DNA of 64,000 nt from Saccharopolyspora rhizosphaerae (GTDB lineage: Bacteria; Actinomycetota; Actinomycetes; Mycobacteriales; Pseudonocardiaceae). This document shows, piece by piece, positions 47,565-55,500 of this stretch. The translations under genes and the position numbers were made by a program. How positions within the stretch are numbered: the first letter of the stretch is position 1; every line of letters starts with the position of its first letter. Location of the stretch: positions 186,001 to 250,000 of the forward strand of contig NZ_RSAA01000004.1 of the NCBI RefSeq assembly GCF_003931915.1, given 5' to 3'. The notes beneath the pieces were generated by a model. That model had not been told where the DNA came from. It did not search any database and saw nothing but the letters and a program-made list of their open reading frames with translations.

Positions 47565-47643
47565 AGGTTCGCTCGGGGTCCGTCGGCGGCAGCGCTGCTC
47601 GGAGCACTTCCCTCGACAGGGGCCCAGCGCCTCCCCGGGGCGG

Positions 47644-47649
47644 GTACTG
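47644..47649 (+). promoter_or_regulatory. Possible -10 box of the 254-residue protein gene
   Basis: TACTGT lies 31 nt before the ATG, which has GGGGAGGCAGGG upstream. A TCGACA at 47613-47618 is too far (25 nt) to be a standard -35. Confidence 0.3.
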
Positions 47650-47680
47650 TCGAACACAACGGGGTCCCGGGGAGGCAGGG

Positions 47681-48445
47681 ATGACCAGTGCACTCGTAGT
47701 TCTGCTGATCGCGCTCGTCGTGCTGGGCACCGCGGTGTGGTGGTCCCGGCAGAAGGTCCTGGCCCACCAGCGCGAGCAGCTGGAGGACGACAAGGCCGAG
47801 GCTCGTCGCTGGGTGGAGCGGCTGGGCGGGCAGGTCCTCAACCTGGTCGGCACCAACGAGGCCGCGAAGCAGGCGCTGGCCGACGCCTCCGAGCGGCACG
47901 CCGCCGCGCTCACCCAGCTCGAGCAGGCCACCACCTCCACGCAGGCCCGGCTGACGACCCAGTCCGCGATGGAGGGGCTCTACTACGTGCGCGCCGCGCG
48001 CATGGCGATGGACGTGGATCCCGGACCCGAGCTCCCCTCGCTCACCGGCCAGCGCTACGCCGGGCACGTCAGCGAGGAGCGCGAGGTCGAGGTCGACGGC
48101 ACGACGCAGGTGGCCTCGCCGAACCCGAGCGAACGCACCCCGCACTACTACCCGGGCGGCACCGTGGCGGGCAGGCCGGTGCCGGAGGGCTGGTACAGCG
48201 ACCCGTGGTGGAAGCCGGCGATGGCCACCGGGATGTGGACCGCGGGGTCGTACGCGCTGATGTCGGCGATGTTCATCGGGATGGCGACCGTCCCCACCGA
48301 AGCCGCGTACGCCGACGGCTTCGCCGACGGAGCCGCGGTCGGCGACGTCCCCGGCCCGGGCGGCGACCCCGGGCTGATCGACGACTCGGAGGCCTTCAAC
48401 GACGGAGGCATGGGCGGGTTCGACTTCGGGGGCTTCGGCTTCTGA
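47681..48445 (+). CDS. Membrane-anchored coiled-coil protein with Gly/Asp/Phe-rich tail
   Basis: Unrecognised 254-residue protein. The N-terminal helix SALVVLLIALVVLGTAVWW anchors it. A charged, Ala/Gln/Glu-rich coiled-coil-like part follows (about 25-100). The middle has Tyr/Pro-rich stretches (TPHYYPGGTVAG, EGWYSDPWWKPAM) and a second hydrophobic patch (about 190-205, LMSAMFIGMAT). The C-terminus is acidic and ends GGMGGFDFGGFGF, like the Gly/Phe tails of some envelope proteins. ATG 47681 has a strong ribosome binding site. It is convergent with the TPR-like gene. The function is unknown. Confidence 0.75.
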   Translation: MTSALVVLLIALVVLGTAVWWSRQKVLAHQREQLEDDKAEARRWVERLGGQVLNLVGTNEAAKQALADASERHAAALTQLEQATTSTQARLTTQSAMEGLYYVRAARMAMDVDPGPELPSLTGQRYAGHVSEEREVEVDGTTQVASPNPSERTPHYYPGGTVAGRPVPEGWYSDPWWKPAMATGMWTAGSYALMSAMFIGMATVPTEAAYADGFADGAAVGDVPGPGGDPGLIDDSEAFNDGGMGGFDFGGFGF

Positions 48446-48466
48446 CCTGGCCCGCCGCACGACGTC

Positions 48467-49417
48467 TCAGCGCGACGCGAATGCGATCAGCAGGTCGTCG
48501 AGGCCGCCCGGGGCGCGGGAGCGTCGGGCGGCGAGCGCGGCGTCGCGCAGCCGCGCGCTCGCGCGGGCCGACCTCACCCCGGTCGCCAGGGCCGCGACCT
48601 GCGCCGCCGCACGTTCGGCTTCCGCCCAGGAGCGGACCTCCACCAGCACCGAGACCAGGTGGGCCGCGGCGAGGTAGGACGCCCACGGGTAGTCGTCGGG
48701 CGCCGCGTCCAGGGCGGCCGCGTAGCAGTCGACCGCTCGGTCCGGACGTCCGAGCGCGCTCCAGACACCGGCCTCGTGGTGGGTGACCTCGCGCAGGTCC
48801 ACCCACCAGGCCCACGCCGGGTCCGTGCTCCGGACGCTCGAACCCACCTCGGTTCTGGCCCGGTGGAGGAGCTCGGCCGCTCGTTCGTCGCCCAGCGATG
48901 CTGTGGCGCGGGCGCGGCGCAGCGCGGTCATGATCCGCACCCGCGGGCTGAGCGGCAACCGCTCCACGAGCTCGACCGTGCGCAGCGCGTCCCGCGCTCG
49001 CCCGGTCTCCTGCTCCATCAGGGCCAGGTTGCCCAGCAGGAACAGCTCCATGCTCGTGTCCCCGGCCCGCCTCGCCAGGCGCAGCGCCGCCGAGGACAGC
49101 CGCCGGGCTCGTCCGTGCTGCCCGGCGTCGAAAGCGAGCCAGGCGGCCACTTCTCCGAGCTCCGCAACGGTGGCGGTGCAGTCGGCCTCGAGCGACGACG
49201 GGACGTTCCCGGCGGCCAGCCGAGCGGACGCTTCCCGGAACGCCCGTGCGGCCACCGGGACGAGTGCGGTGCCCCCGCTCTCGCCGTCGAGCCGCACCAG
49301 GTGCGCGGTGCTCGCCCGCAGCTGGTCGATGTCGTCACTGGCCAGAGGCTCGCGGCTGGGCTTCAGGACCAGGTCGTCCGGCGAGGGAAAGCGCCCCGCG
49401 TGCGCTCCGTCCGCCAT
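48467..49417 (-). CDS. TPR-like helical repeat protein resembling the sensor half of XRE regulators
   Basis: A 316-residue protein made of paired helices. The opening DDIDQLRASTAHLVRLDGES and the TPR-like helices (GQHGRARRLSSAALRLARRA, TSMELFLLGNLALMEQETGR, DRAVDCYAAALDAAPDDYPW) resemble the C-terminal part of Streptomyces-type XRE/TPR regulators. No helix-turn-helix precedes them. ATG 49417 follows GGGGAGG by 7 nt, so the lack of a DNA-binding domain is not a start error: the upstream frame to 49510 contains no HTH either. Its role is unclear, perhaps protein-protein signalling. Confidence 0.7.
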   Translation of the reverse strand: MADGAHAGRFPSPDDLVLKPSREPLASDDIDQLRASTAHLVRLDGESGGTALVPVAARAFREASARLAAGNVPSSLEADCTATVAELGEVAAWLAFDAGQHGRARRLSSAALRLARRAGDTSMELFLLGNLALMEQETGRARDALRTVELVERLPLSPRVRIMTALRRARATASLGDERAAELLHRARTEVGSSVRSTDPAWAWWVDLREVTHHEAGVWSALGRPDRAVDCYAAALDAAPDDYPWASYLAAAHLVSVLVEVRSWAEAERAAAQVAALATGVRSARASARLRDAALAARRSRAPGGLDDLLIAFASR

Positions 49418-49549
49418 CGCACCGCCTCCCCAACCGCTGACCTCCCGTGATCCCAGGTTACCGAGCCGCAGGACCGTCCTCCGCGGTGGAAGGAACTTCC
49501 CCACCACCACCGGAAGGGGCCAGTCGCAGGAGTTCCCGTCCTCGTGGGG

Positions 49550-50359
49550 TCACGCGGGCTGGCAGGTGGGGCACCAGTAGAGCTTGCGGGCGACCAGGTC
49601 GGCCGTGGCGACCTCGTCCCCGCAGACCAGGCAGGGCATCCCAGCTCTGCGGTAGACGTAGACCTCACCGCCGTGGCGGTCCTGGCGCGGTGCCCGGCCG
49701 GTGACCTCGGGGAGGTGTTCGTCGCGGACGGTGTCGATGCGGCCGACCTCGACCCCGTCTGCCATGAGCTCCACCAGATCGGCCCAGATGCGCTCCCACC
49801 GCTCACGCCCCAGCTCGCGGCCGGGCGTCAACGGCGGAACGCCGTGCCGGAACAGCACCTCAGCCCGGTAGACGTTGCCGACCCCCGCGAGGACCGCCTG
49901 GTCCATCAGCAGCGCGGCGATGCTCGTGCGCGACTTCGAGATCCGCTGCCACGCGCGTTCCGGGTCGGCGTCGGCGCGCAGCGGGTCGGGGCCCAGCCGG
50001 TCGCGGACGGCGGCGACCTCGTCGGGCGTGAGCAGTTCGCACTTGGTGGGCCCGCGCAGGTCGGTGAAGTGGGTGCGGCCGACCACGCGCATCCGCACCT
50101 GGCCGCGCGGTTCGGTCGCCGGGAGCTCGCTCTCGGCGAAGGTGCCGTAGAGGCCGAGGTGGACGTGCACGACCCGGTCGGCCTCGTAGAAGTGGAACAG
50201 GTGTTTGCCGTGCGCTTCGGCCCGCTCGTACACGGTTCCGTCCAGGACCGAAGCGCCCGAGGCGAAGCGCCCCTGCGGACTGCTGACCCGAACCGCGGTG
50301 CCGGCGAAGAGCTCCTGGTGCACCCCGGCCAGCCGGTGCAACGTGTGGCCCTCCGGCAA
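49550..50359 (-). CDS. nei: Fpg/Nei-family DNA glycosylase (endonuclease VIII type)
   Basis: Removes oxidised pyrimidines and nicks the abasic site. The 269-residue protein begins (M)PEGHTLHRLAG. The family uses Pro2 as nucleophile and Glu3, so the start must be the TTG at 50359 directly before PEGHT. GGGAGGA lies 5 nt upstream and supports this. The H2TH region includes LLMDQAVLAGVGNVYRAEVL, and the zinc finger is CLVCGDEV with YWCPTC at the end. A longer frame to 50404 would bury the catalytic proline. Confidence 0.93.
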   Translation of the reverse strand: MPEGHTLHRLAGVHQELFAGTAVRVSSPQGRFASGASVLDGTVYERAEAHGKHLFHFYEADRVVHVHLGLYGTFAESELPATEPRGQVRMRVVGRTHFTDLRGPTKCELLTPDEVAAVRDRLGPDPLRADADPERAWQRISKSRTSIAALLMDQAVLAGVGNVYRAEVLFRHGVPPLTPGRELGRERWERIWADLVELMADGVEVGRIDTVRDEHLPEVTGRAPRQDRHGGEVYVYRRAGMPCLVCGDEVATADLVARKLYWCPTCQPA

Positions 50360-50434
50360 ACCCGTCCTCCCGAGGTCGTCGTGCGCGGGAGGAGAGTCAA
50401 GCACACCGGCACCGCCGGGCCCGTGCCGGGAGCC

Positions 50435-50740
50435 TCAGAGGAGGATCCAGACCACAACCGATTCGAGCAGGTAGATCGCCGTGCAGCACAGCGCGATCCA
50501 CAGGCCGCGGCGGACCGGGCGCTCGGTCCGCCGGAAGAACCCGGCGAGCAACGCGACCAGCACCACGGCCACCGCTCCGGCGATCAGCCACAGCCCGGCA
50601 CCCAGCGCGCAGTCGGGCTCGGGGCAGGTCGACCCGGGCCCGCCGATGAGCACCGGCGACAGCAGGCTGTTCAGGAAGAACAGCACGCCCGCGCCGAGGG
50701 CGGTCGCGGCCAGCGCGGTCAGGGCGACGTGGAGACGCAT
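50435..50740 (-). CDS. Small three-helix membrane protein
   Basis: Unrecognised 101-residue protein. Hydrophobic helices lie at about 5-27 (ALTALAATALGAGVLFFLNS), 48-67 (LWLIAGAVAVVLVALLAGFF) and 78-100. A loop with two cysteines (STCPEPDCALG) lies between the first two, and an Arg-rich cytoplasmic loop between the last two. ATG 50740 is chosen. It lies 75 nt upstream of nei on the same strand and is divergent from the MBL-fold gene. Confidence 0.7.
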   Translation of the reverse strand: MRLHVALTALAATALGAGVLFFLNSLLSPVLIGGPGSTCPEPDCALGAGLWLIAGAVAVVLVALLAGFFRRTERPVRRGLWIALCCTAIYLLESVVVWILL

Positions 50741-50788
50741 CGTCGAAGTCTTGCAGAGATCGCCGCGCCTCCGCACTAAGCTCCACCC

Positions 50789-51565
50789 GTGGGCAACGCG
50801 TGGATCGAGGTGGCGGACCGGGTCTTCGCCCGTCGCCACACCGAGCTCGACCTCACCACGGGTCTCGTCGTCGGCGAGGAGTCCGCACTGGTGGTCGACA
50901 CCCGCGGCGACCACCGGCAGGGCGCCGACCTGGCCGAGGCGGTGCGCGCGATCACCCGGCTCCCGGTGCAGGTCGCGATCACCCACGGCCACTTCGACCA
51001 CTGCTTCGGCACCTCCGCGTTCCTGCCCGCACCGGTCTGGGCGCACGAGCGCTGCCCTGAGTTCCTCACCCGGACCGCGGCTGAGCAGCGCCGGCACTGG
51101 GTCGAGCACTACCGCGAGCGAGGCGACACCGGCACTGCCGAGGCGCTGGCGACCTCCACGCCCGCGCAGCCCGACCACCTCGTCACCGGCACCGCTTCCC
51201 TGAACCTCGGCGGCCGGGAGGTGCACCTGCACCACTTCGGCCCCGGCCACACCGACCACGACCTCGTGGCCGAGGTCCCCGACGCCGCAGTGGTCTTCGC
51301 GGGCGACCTGGTCGAGCACGGCGCTCCCCCGGACTTCGAGGACGCCCGCCCCGCGCACTGGCCCTCCACAGTGGACGCCGTGCTCGCGCTGCACCCCACC
51401 ACCGTCGTCCCGGGCCACGGCGACCCGGTCGGCCCGGGGTTCGTGCACGAGCAAGCGGCGGACCTGGCGCGACTCGCGGAGGTCTGCGCGGGGCTGCGCC
51501 CACCGGCGGAATCGCCCTTCCCCGACGAAACCACCCAGGCAGCGCTAGACCGTTCGGCTCAGTGA
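50789..51565 (+). CDS. MBL-fold metallohydrolase
   Basis: A 258-residue metallo-beta-lactamase-fold enzyme. The metal site is ITHGHFDHCFGT (HxHxDH) near residue 68. Further ligands are in HHFGPGHTDHD near 150, FAGDLVEHGAP and VVPGHGDPVG. Relatives hydrolyse thioesters, lactones or phosphodiesters; the substrate is unknown. GTG 50789 has TAAGCT 6 nt upstream and no Shine-Dalgarno, so it may be leaderless. It precedes the toxin operon by 121 nt on the same strand but shares no evident role. Confidence 0.88.
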   Translation: MGNAWIEVADRVFARRHTELDLTTGLVVGEESALVVDTRGDHRQGADLAEAVRAITRLPVQVAITHGHFDHCFGTSAFLPAPVWAHERCPEFLTRTAAEQRRHWVEHYRERGDTGTAEALATSTPAQPDHLVTGTASLNLGGREVHLHHFGPGHTDHDLVAEVPDAAVVFAGDLVEHGAPPDFEDARPAHWPSTVDAVLALHPTTVVPGHGDPVGPGFVHEQAADLARLAEVCAGLRPPAESPFPDETTQAALDRSAQ

Positions 51566-51686
51566 AATGCGCCGTTGAGCCGCATTGTGCTGGGCGAGGG
51601 CACCGACGACCCCGGCGACACGTCAAACTGGTCGAAGCCATCACATCCGCACTGCAACGTGCTGTTGAGCCGGGGGAAGGCTGGAG

Positions 51687-52247
51687 ATGCCTGGACGGGA
51701 CTTCGACGCGTCGAGCGAGGAGAAGGCCGCGCGGAACTCCGCGTTGCGGAACCAGATCGACGACATGCTCGACGACCTGCGCAAGCGCACTGCCGACATC
51801 CAGGAGAAGCAGGCCACCGCCGCGCAGCAGACCTTCGAGGTGGCCTCCGACGACGGCATGATCACCGTGCGGGTCGACGCCACCGGGACAGTGCAGGAAG
51901 TCCGCTTGTCGGACAAGGCGTTCGAGCGCACGAACCCGGAGAAGCTCGCGCGGGCGATCACCAGCGTGATCCGCGAAGCCTCCGGCACCGCGCAGCGGCA
52001 GTTGCACTCCGAGTTCGCGCCGCTGGCCGACACCTCCAACGTGCCCGAGGTGCCGGGAATGCCGTCGCTGCAGGGGCTTCTCAACAGCGGGCCTTTCCTC
52101 ACGCCGCCCGACCCGGCGGCCGAACGCGCGCAGCGCCGCAGCGAGGAGTCCACCTCGAGCCGGTCCGCGTCCGCACCGCAGGTGCAGGCCGGGCCCGACG
52201 ACTGGGACGACGACTGGGAGAGCAACCGCCGAGGGGGCCGCCGATGA
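51687..52247 (+). CDS. YbaB/EbfC-family protein of a type VII effector operon
   Basis: A 186-residue protein. The YbaB-like part covers about residues 15-115: a first long helix (LRNQIDDMLDDLRKRTADIQ), a three-strand sheet (GMITVRVDATGTVQEVRLSD) and a second helix. The C-terminal 70 residues are Pro/Ser-rich and acidic (DDWDDDWES). In actinobacteria such proteins often open operons with WXG100 proteins, as EspL-like chaperones do. ATG 51687 follows GGAAGGCTGGAG. Its stop overlaps the WXG100 start in ATGA. Confidence 0.85.
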   Translation: MPGRDFDASSEEKAARNSALRNQIDDMLDDLRKRTADIQEKQATAAQQTFEVASDDGMITVRVDATGTVQEVRLSDKAFERTNPEKLARAITSVIREASGTAQRQLHSEFAPLADTSNVPEVPGMPSLQGLLNSGPFLTPPDPAAERAQRRSEESTSSRSASAPQVQAGPDDWDDDWESNRRGGRR

Positions 52248-52573
52248 GCGGGAAGATGCGGATGCAGCCCGAGGAGATCCGCTCGGGCGGCAAGAAGATC
52301 GGCGACGCGGGGGACGACCTCGACCAGGTCCTCACGACCCTCAAGTCCGGTTTGGACGCTGAAGGTGAGTGCTGGGGCAACGACGAGGCCGGCCAGCAGT
52401 TCGGCGGCGACTACACCAAGGGCCGCGACAGCGTTCTGGAGAGCCTGAAGAAGGTCGTCAAGGCGCTCGGTGACATCAACGACAACCTCAAGGCCACCGC
52501 CGACGACACCGAATCCGGCGACCAGCAGGGCGCGAGCGGGATCGGCAAGGCCGGCTCGAACATGCCTCGGTAG
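52244..52573 (+). CDS. WXG100/ESX-like small secreted protein
   Basis: A 109-residue helical hairpin protein. The first helix runs about 7-40 and ends at ECWGNDEAGQQF, where the turn carries W-G in the WXG position. A second helix includes SLKKVVKALGDINDNLKATA. The C-terminal tail is Gly/Asp-rich. It is coupled to the YbaB gene by an ATGA overlap and lies 14 nt before the toxin gene. It is likely the ESX partner of the toxin. No secretion ATPase or membrane component is encoded in the window. Confidence 0.85.
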   Translation: MSGKMRMQPEEIRSGGKKIGDAGDDLDQVLTTLKSGLDAEGECWGNDEAGQQFGGDYTKGRDSVLESLKKVVKALGDINDNLKATADDTESGDQQGASGIGKAGSNMPR

Positions 52574-52587
52574 GGAGTTGACTTCAC

Positions 52588-55500
52588 GTGAGCATCGAGA
52601 TGCCCGACGAGGTCAAGTGGCTGTTGCCGATCGTCGTCGGACAGTCCTGGCCCGAGGGTGATGAAGACGCCATGCGCCGGATGGCCGACGCGTGGCGCAC
52701 GGCCGGCGAAGGCATCGCGAACGTCCAGGACGCGGGCAACGCGGGCGCGAACCAGGTCAACCTCGCGGTGGAGGGAGAGACCGGCGAGGCGTTCTCCAAG
52801 CTGTGGAAGGACGTCGGCGGCAGCGGCGACTCCGCTCTGGCGAAGCTCGAGGAAGCGTGCGAGAAGCTCGCCAAGTCCTGCGAGGACGCCGCGCTGGACG
52901 TCGAGCACACCAAGCTGACGATCATCGCGTCGCTGATCGCGCTGGCCATCCAGATCGCCGCGATGATCGCCGCCGCGCCCGCCACCTTCGGCGCCTCCAC
53001 CGCCGGTATCGCCGCAGCTCAGGGCATCACCCGGGCCGTGGTGCTGCAGATCTTCAAGCAACTCGTCTTCAGCATCCTCAAGAACGTGGCCATCGAGGTC
53101 GCCACCTCGGTCGCGATCGAGTTCGCCGTGCAGGGCACGCAGGTCGCCATGGGCACCCGCGACGGCCTCGACGGTGGGAAGTTCAAGGACGCGGCGATCA
53201 GCGGCGCCATCGGGGGTGCCGTGGGCGGTGTCTTCGAGGGCGCGGGCAAGGCGTTCAGCAAGGGGGCCGGTGACGCCATCGGCGACGCGGCCGGGGACGC
53301 CGCGGGCAGCGCGGGCACCGCAGCCGGGCGCGCCGCGGGTGACGCCGCAGGCGACGCGGCCGGTGAAGCCGCCGAGAGCGCCGCGAAGACCATCGGCAAG
53401 GAAGCCGTCAAGGAAGGCGCGCTCGGTGCCGCCGAGGGTGCGGTGGGCAGCGCCGCCGAGCAGCTCATCACCGAGGGCAAGCTCGACTGGGAAGACGTCG
53501 GCACGGGCGCGGTGTCGGGCGGTGCCACCGGCTCCGTCATGGGGGGCATCGGCGGGGCCAAGGAGCACTTCGGCGGGGACGTGGACGTCCCCGACACCGA
53601 CGGAGGTTCGTCGGGGTCGAACGGCTCCTCCTCGGGCGGTTCGTCGTCCGACCCGAGTTCTTCCTCCGACAGCTCAGGCAGTTCGACGTCCGACTCGAGC
53701 TCTTCCTCCGACAGCTCAGGCAGTTCGACGTCCGACTCGAGCTCTTCCTCCGACAGCTCAGGCAGTTCGACGTCCGACTCGAGCTCTTCCTCCGACAGCT
53801 CAGGCAGCTCGACGTCCGACCCGAGCTCTTCCTCCGACAGCTCAGGCAGCTCGACGTCCGACCCGAGCTCTTCCTCCGACAGCTCAGGCAGCTCGACGTC
53901 CGACCCGAGCTCTTCCTCCGACAGCTCCGGCAGCTCGACGTCCGACCCGAGCTCTTCCTCCGACAGCTCAGGCAGCTCGACGTCCGAGTCCGGCTCCTCC
54001 TCGGGTGGTTCGTCATCGGGCTCCGGTTCGAGCTCGAGCTCCACCTCGTCGGACCCGTCGGCTCCCGGCTCGGGCGCGGGCGGTTCCGAGGGTTCGACGT
54101 CCACCTCCGGAAGCAGTTCCTCGTCGGACCCCGGCACGTCCACGTCCTCCGACAGCGGTTCTTCCAGCACGTCCTCGTCGGGGTCGAGCACCTCCGCCGA
54201 TTCGGGCTCGAGCCGCTCCTCGGACTCCGGCGTCTCGACCGCGAGCACCGCGGATCCCAGCGGCTCGGACAGCGGCTCCCGTTCGTCGGAGAGCGGTTCC
54301 TCGTCATCCGGCGGTTCGTCGGAGGGCTCGTCCTCGGGCGGGTCCGATGGCCGGTCCCACTCCGACACCACTTCGTCCACGTCGGAGTCGTCGGGTCCGT
54401 CCACCACCTCGGAGTCCGGTTCGTCCGACGTGCGGTCGGGTTCGGACGGAAGTGGCGACACCACAGGCGGTTCCAGCCGTTCCGACTCCGGGTCCTCTTC
54501 GGACTCCAGTGGTTCGGCCTCCAGTGGTGACGGCTCTCGCTCCACTGACTCCGACGACAACGGCTCGCGCGGCGGCGGAGGCGTGGCCGGAGCAGGCGCC
54601 GCGCACGCAGGTGGTGGCGGGTCGTCGAGCTCGTCCCCGGGCGGGTCGGGTGGCACCTCGCTCAGCGGCACGCTGCCCACCGACGCGGACCGCGGCCCGA
54701 GCACTCCGGCCGGCACCTCGGCAGCCAACGTCGACGCCCCCGCAGCCCCTGCTGCCTCGGCCGCGCCGGGAGCGGCAGGCCCGACAGCACCGCGCACCGA
54801 CCAGCCCGCCTCGGGCGGAGCGGTCGGCGGGGGCATGGCCGGCGCCCCCGGATCGGCCGGCGTGGGTGGCTCGACACCGTCCGCAGGCGGCGGTCGCCCC
54901 GGCGGCGGGTGGACCGGCACCGCCGGATCCCCGGGCGCCGCAGCCCGCCCAGCTGGTGGTGACCCAGGTCCACGCCCGGAGCGCGCCGCCCCCCGCGGCT
55001 CAGCCACCCCGGACGCCCCGTCCCGCCCGAACACCAGGCCGGACAGCGGAGTCCCGCAGCACCGCGCCCCGCAAGGACCGGGCACCAGCTCCCCGCGTCC
55101 CGACGGTTCGGCGCCGCGCCCAGCCGGACCTGCTCAGCGCCCGGACACCCCAGGACCGGGCGGCACGCGGCCCGACAGCTCCACGCCACGTCCGGACGGG
55201 CCCGCCCAGCGCCCGGACGCGGGGTCGCCACACCCCGACGGGCCTGGTCAGCGGCCAGACGGCACGAGCCCGGAGGGCGCTCAGCGCCCGGGCGGCTCCG
55301 ACCCGAACGGATCCCGCCACGACGGCGACCGTCCCGACTCCCACAGCGACCGCGACGGCAACCAGGACGGCCAGGACCGCCACGACGGCGACCGGCCGCA
55401 GGACGGCGAGCCGGGCACCCCGGAGCGCCAGGAGCAGATCGACAACGCGGAGTCCACCCGCCAGGACACCCCGGCCGGGTCGTCGTTCCACACCGATCCG

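Noticed and set aside
53019-55085. 688-codon minus-strand open frame opposite the toxin linker
   Set aside because: Its Glu/Pro/Ser repeats are the complement of the toxin's Ser repeat DNA; no start signal or neighbour supports it.
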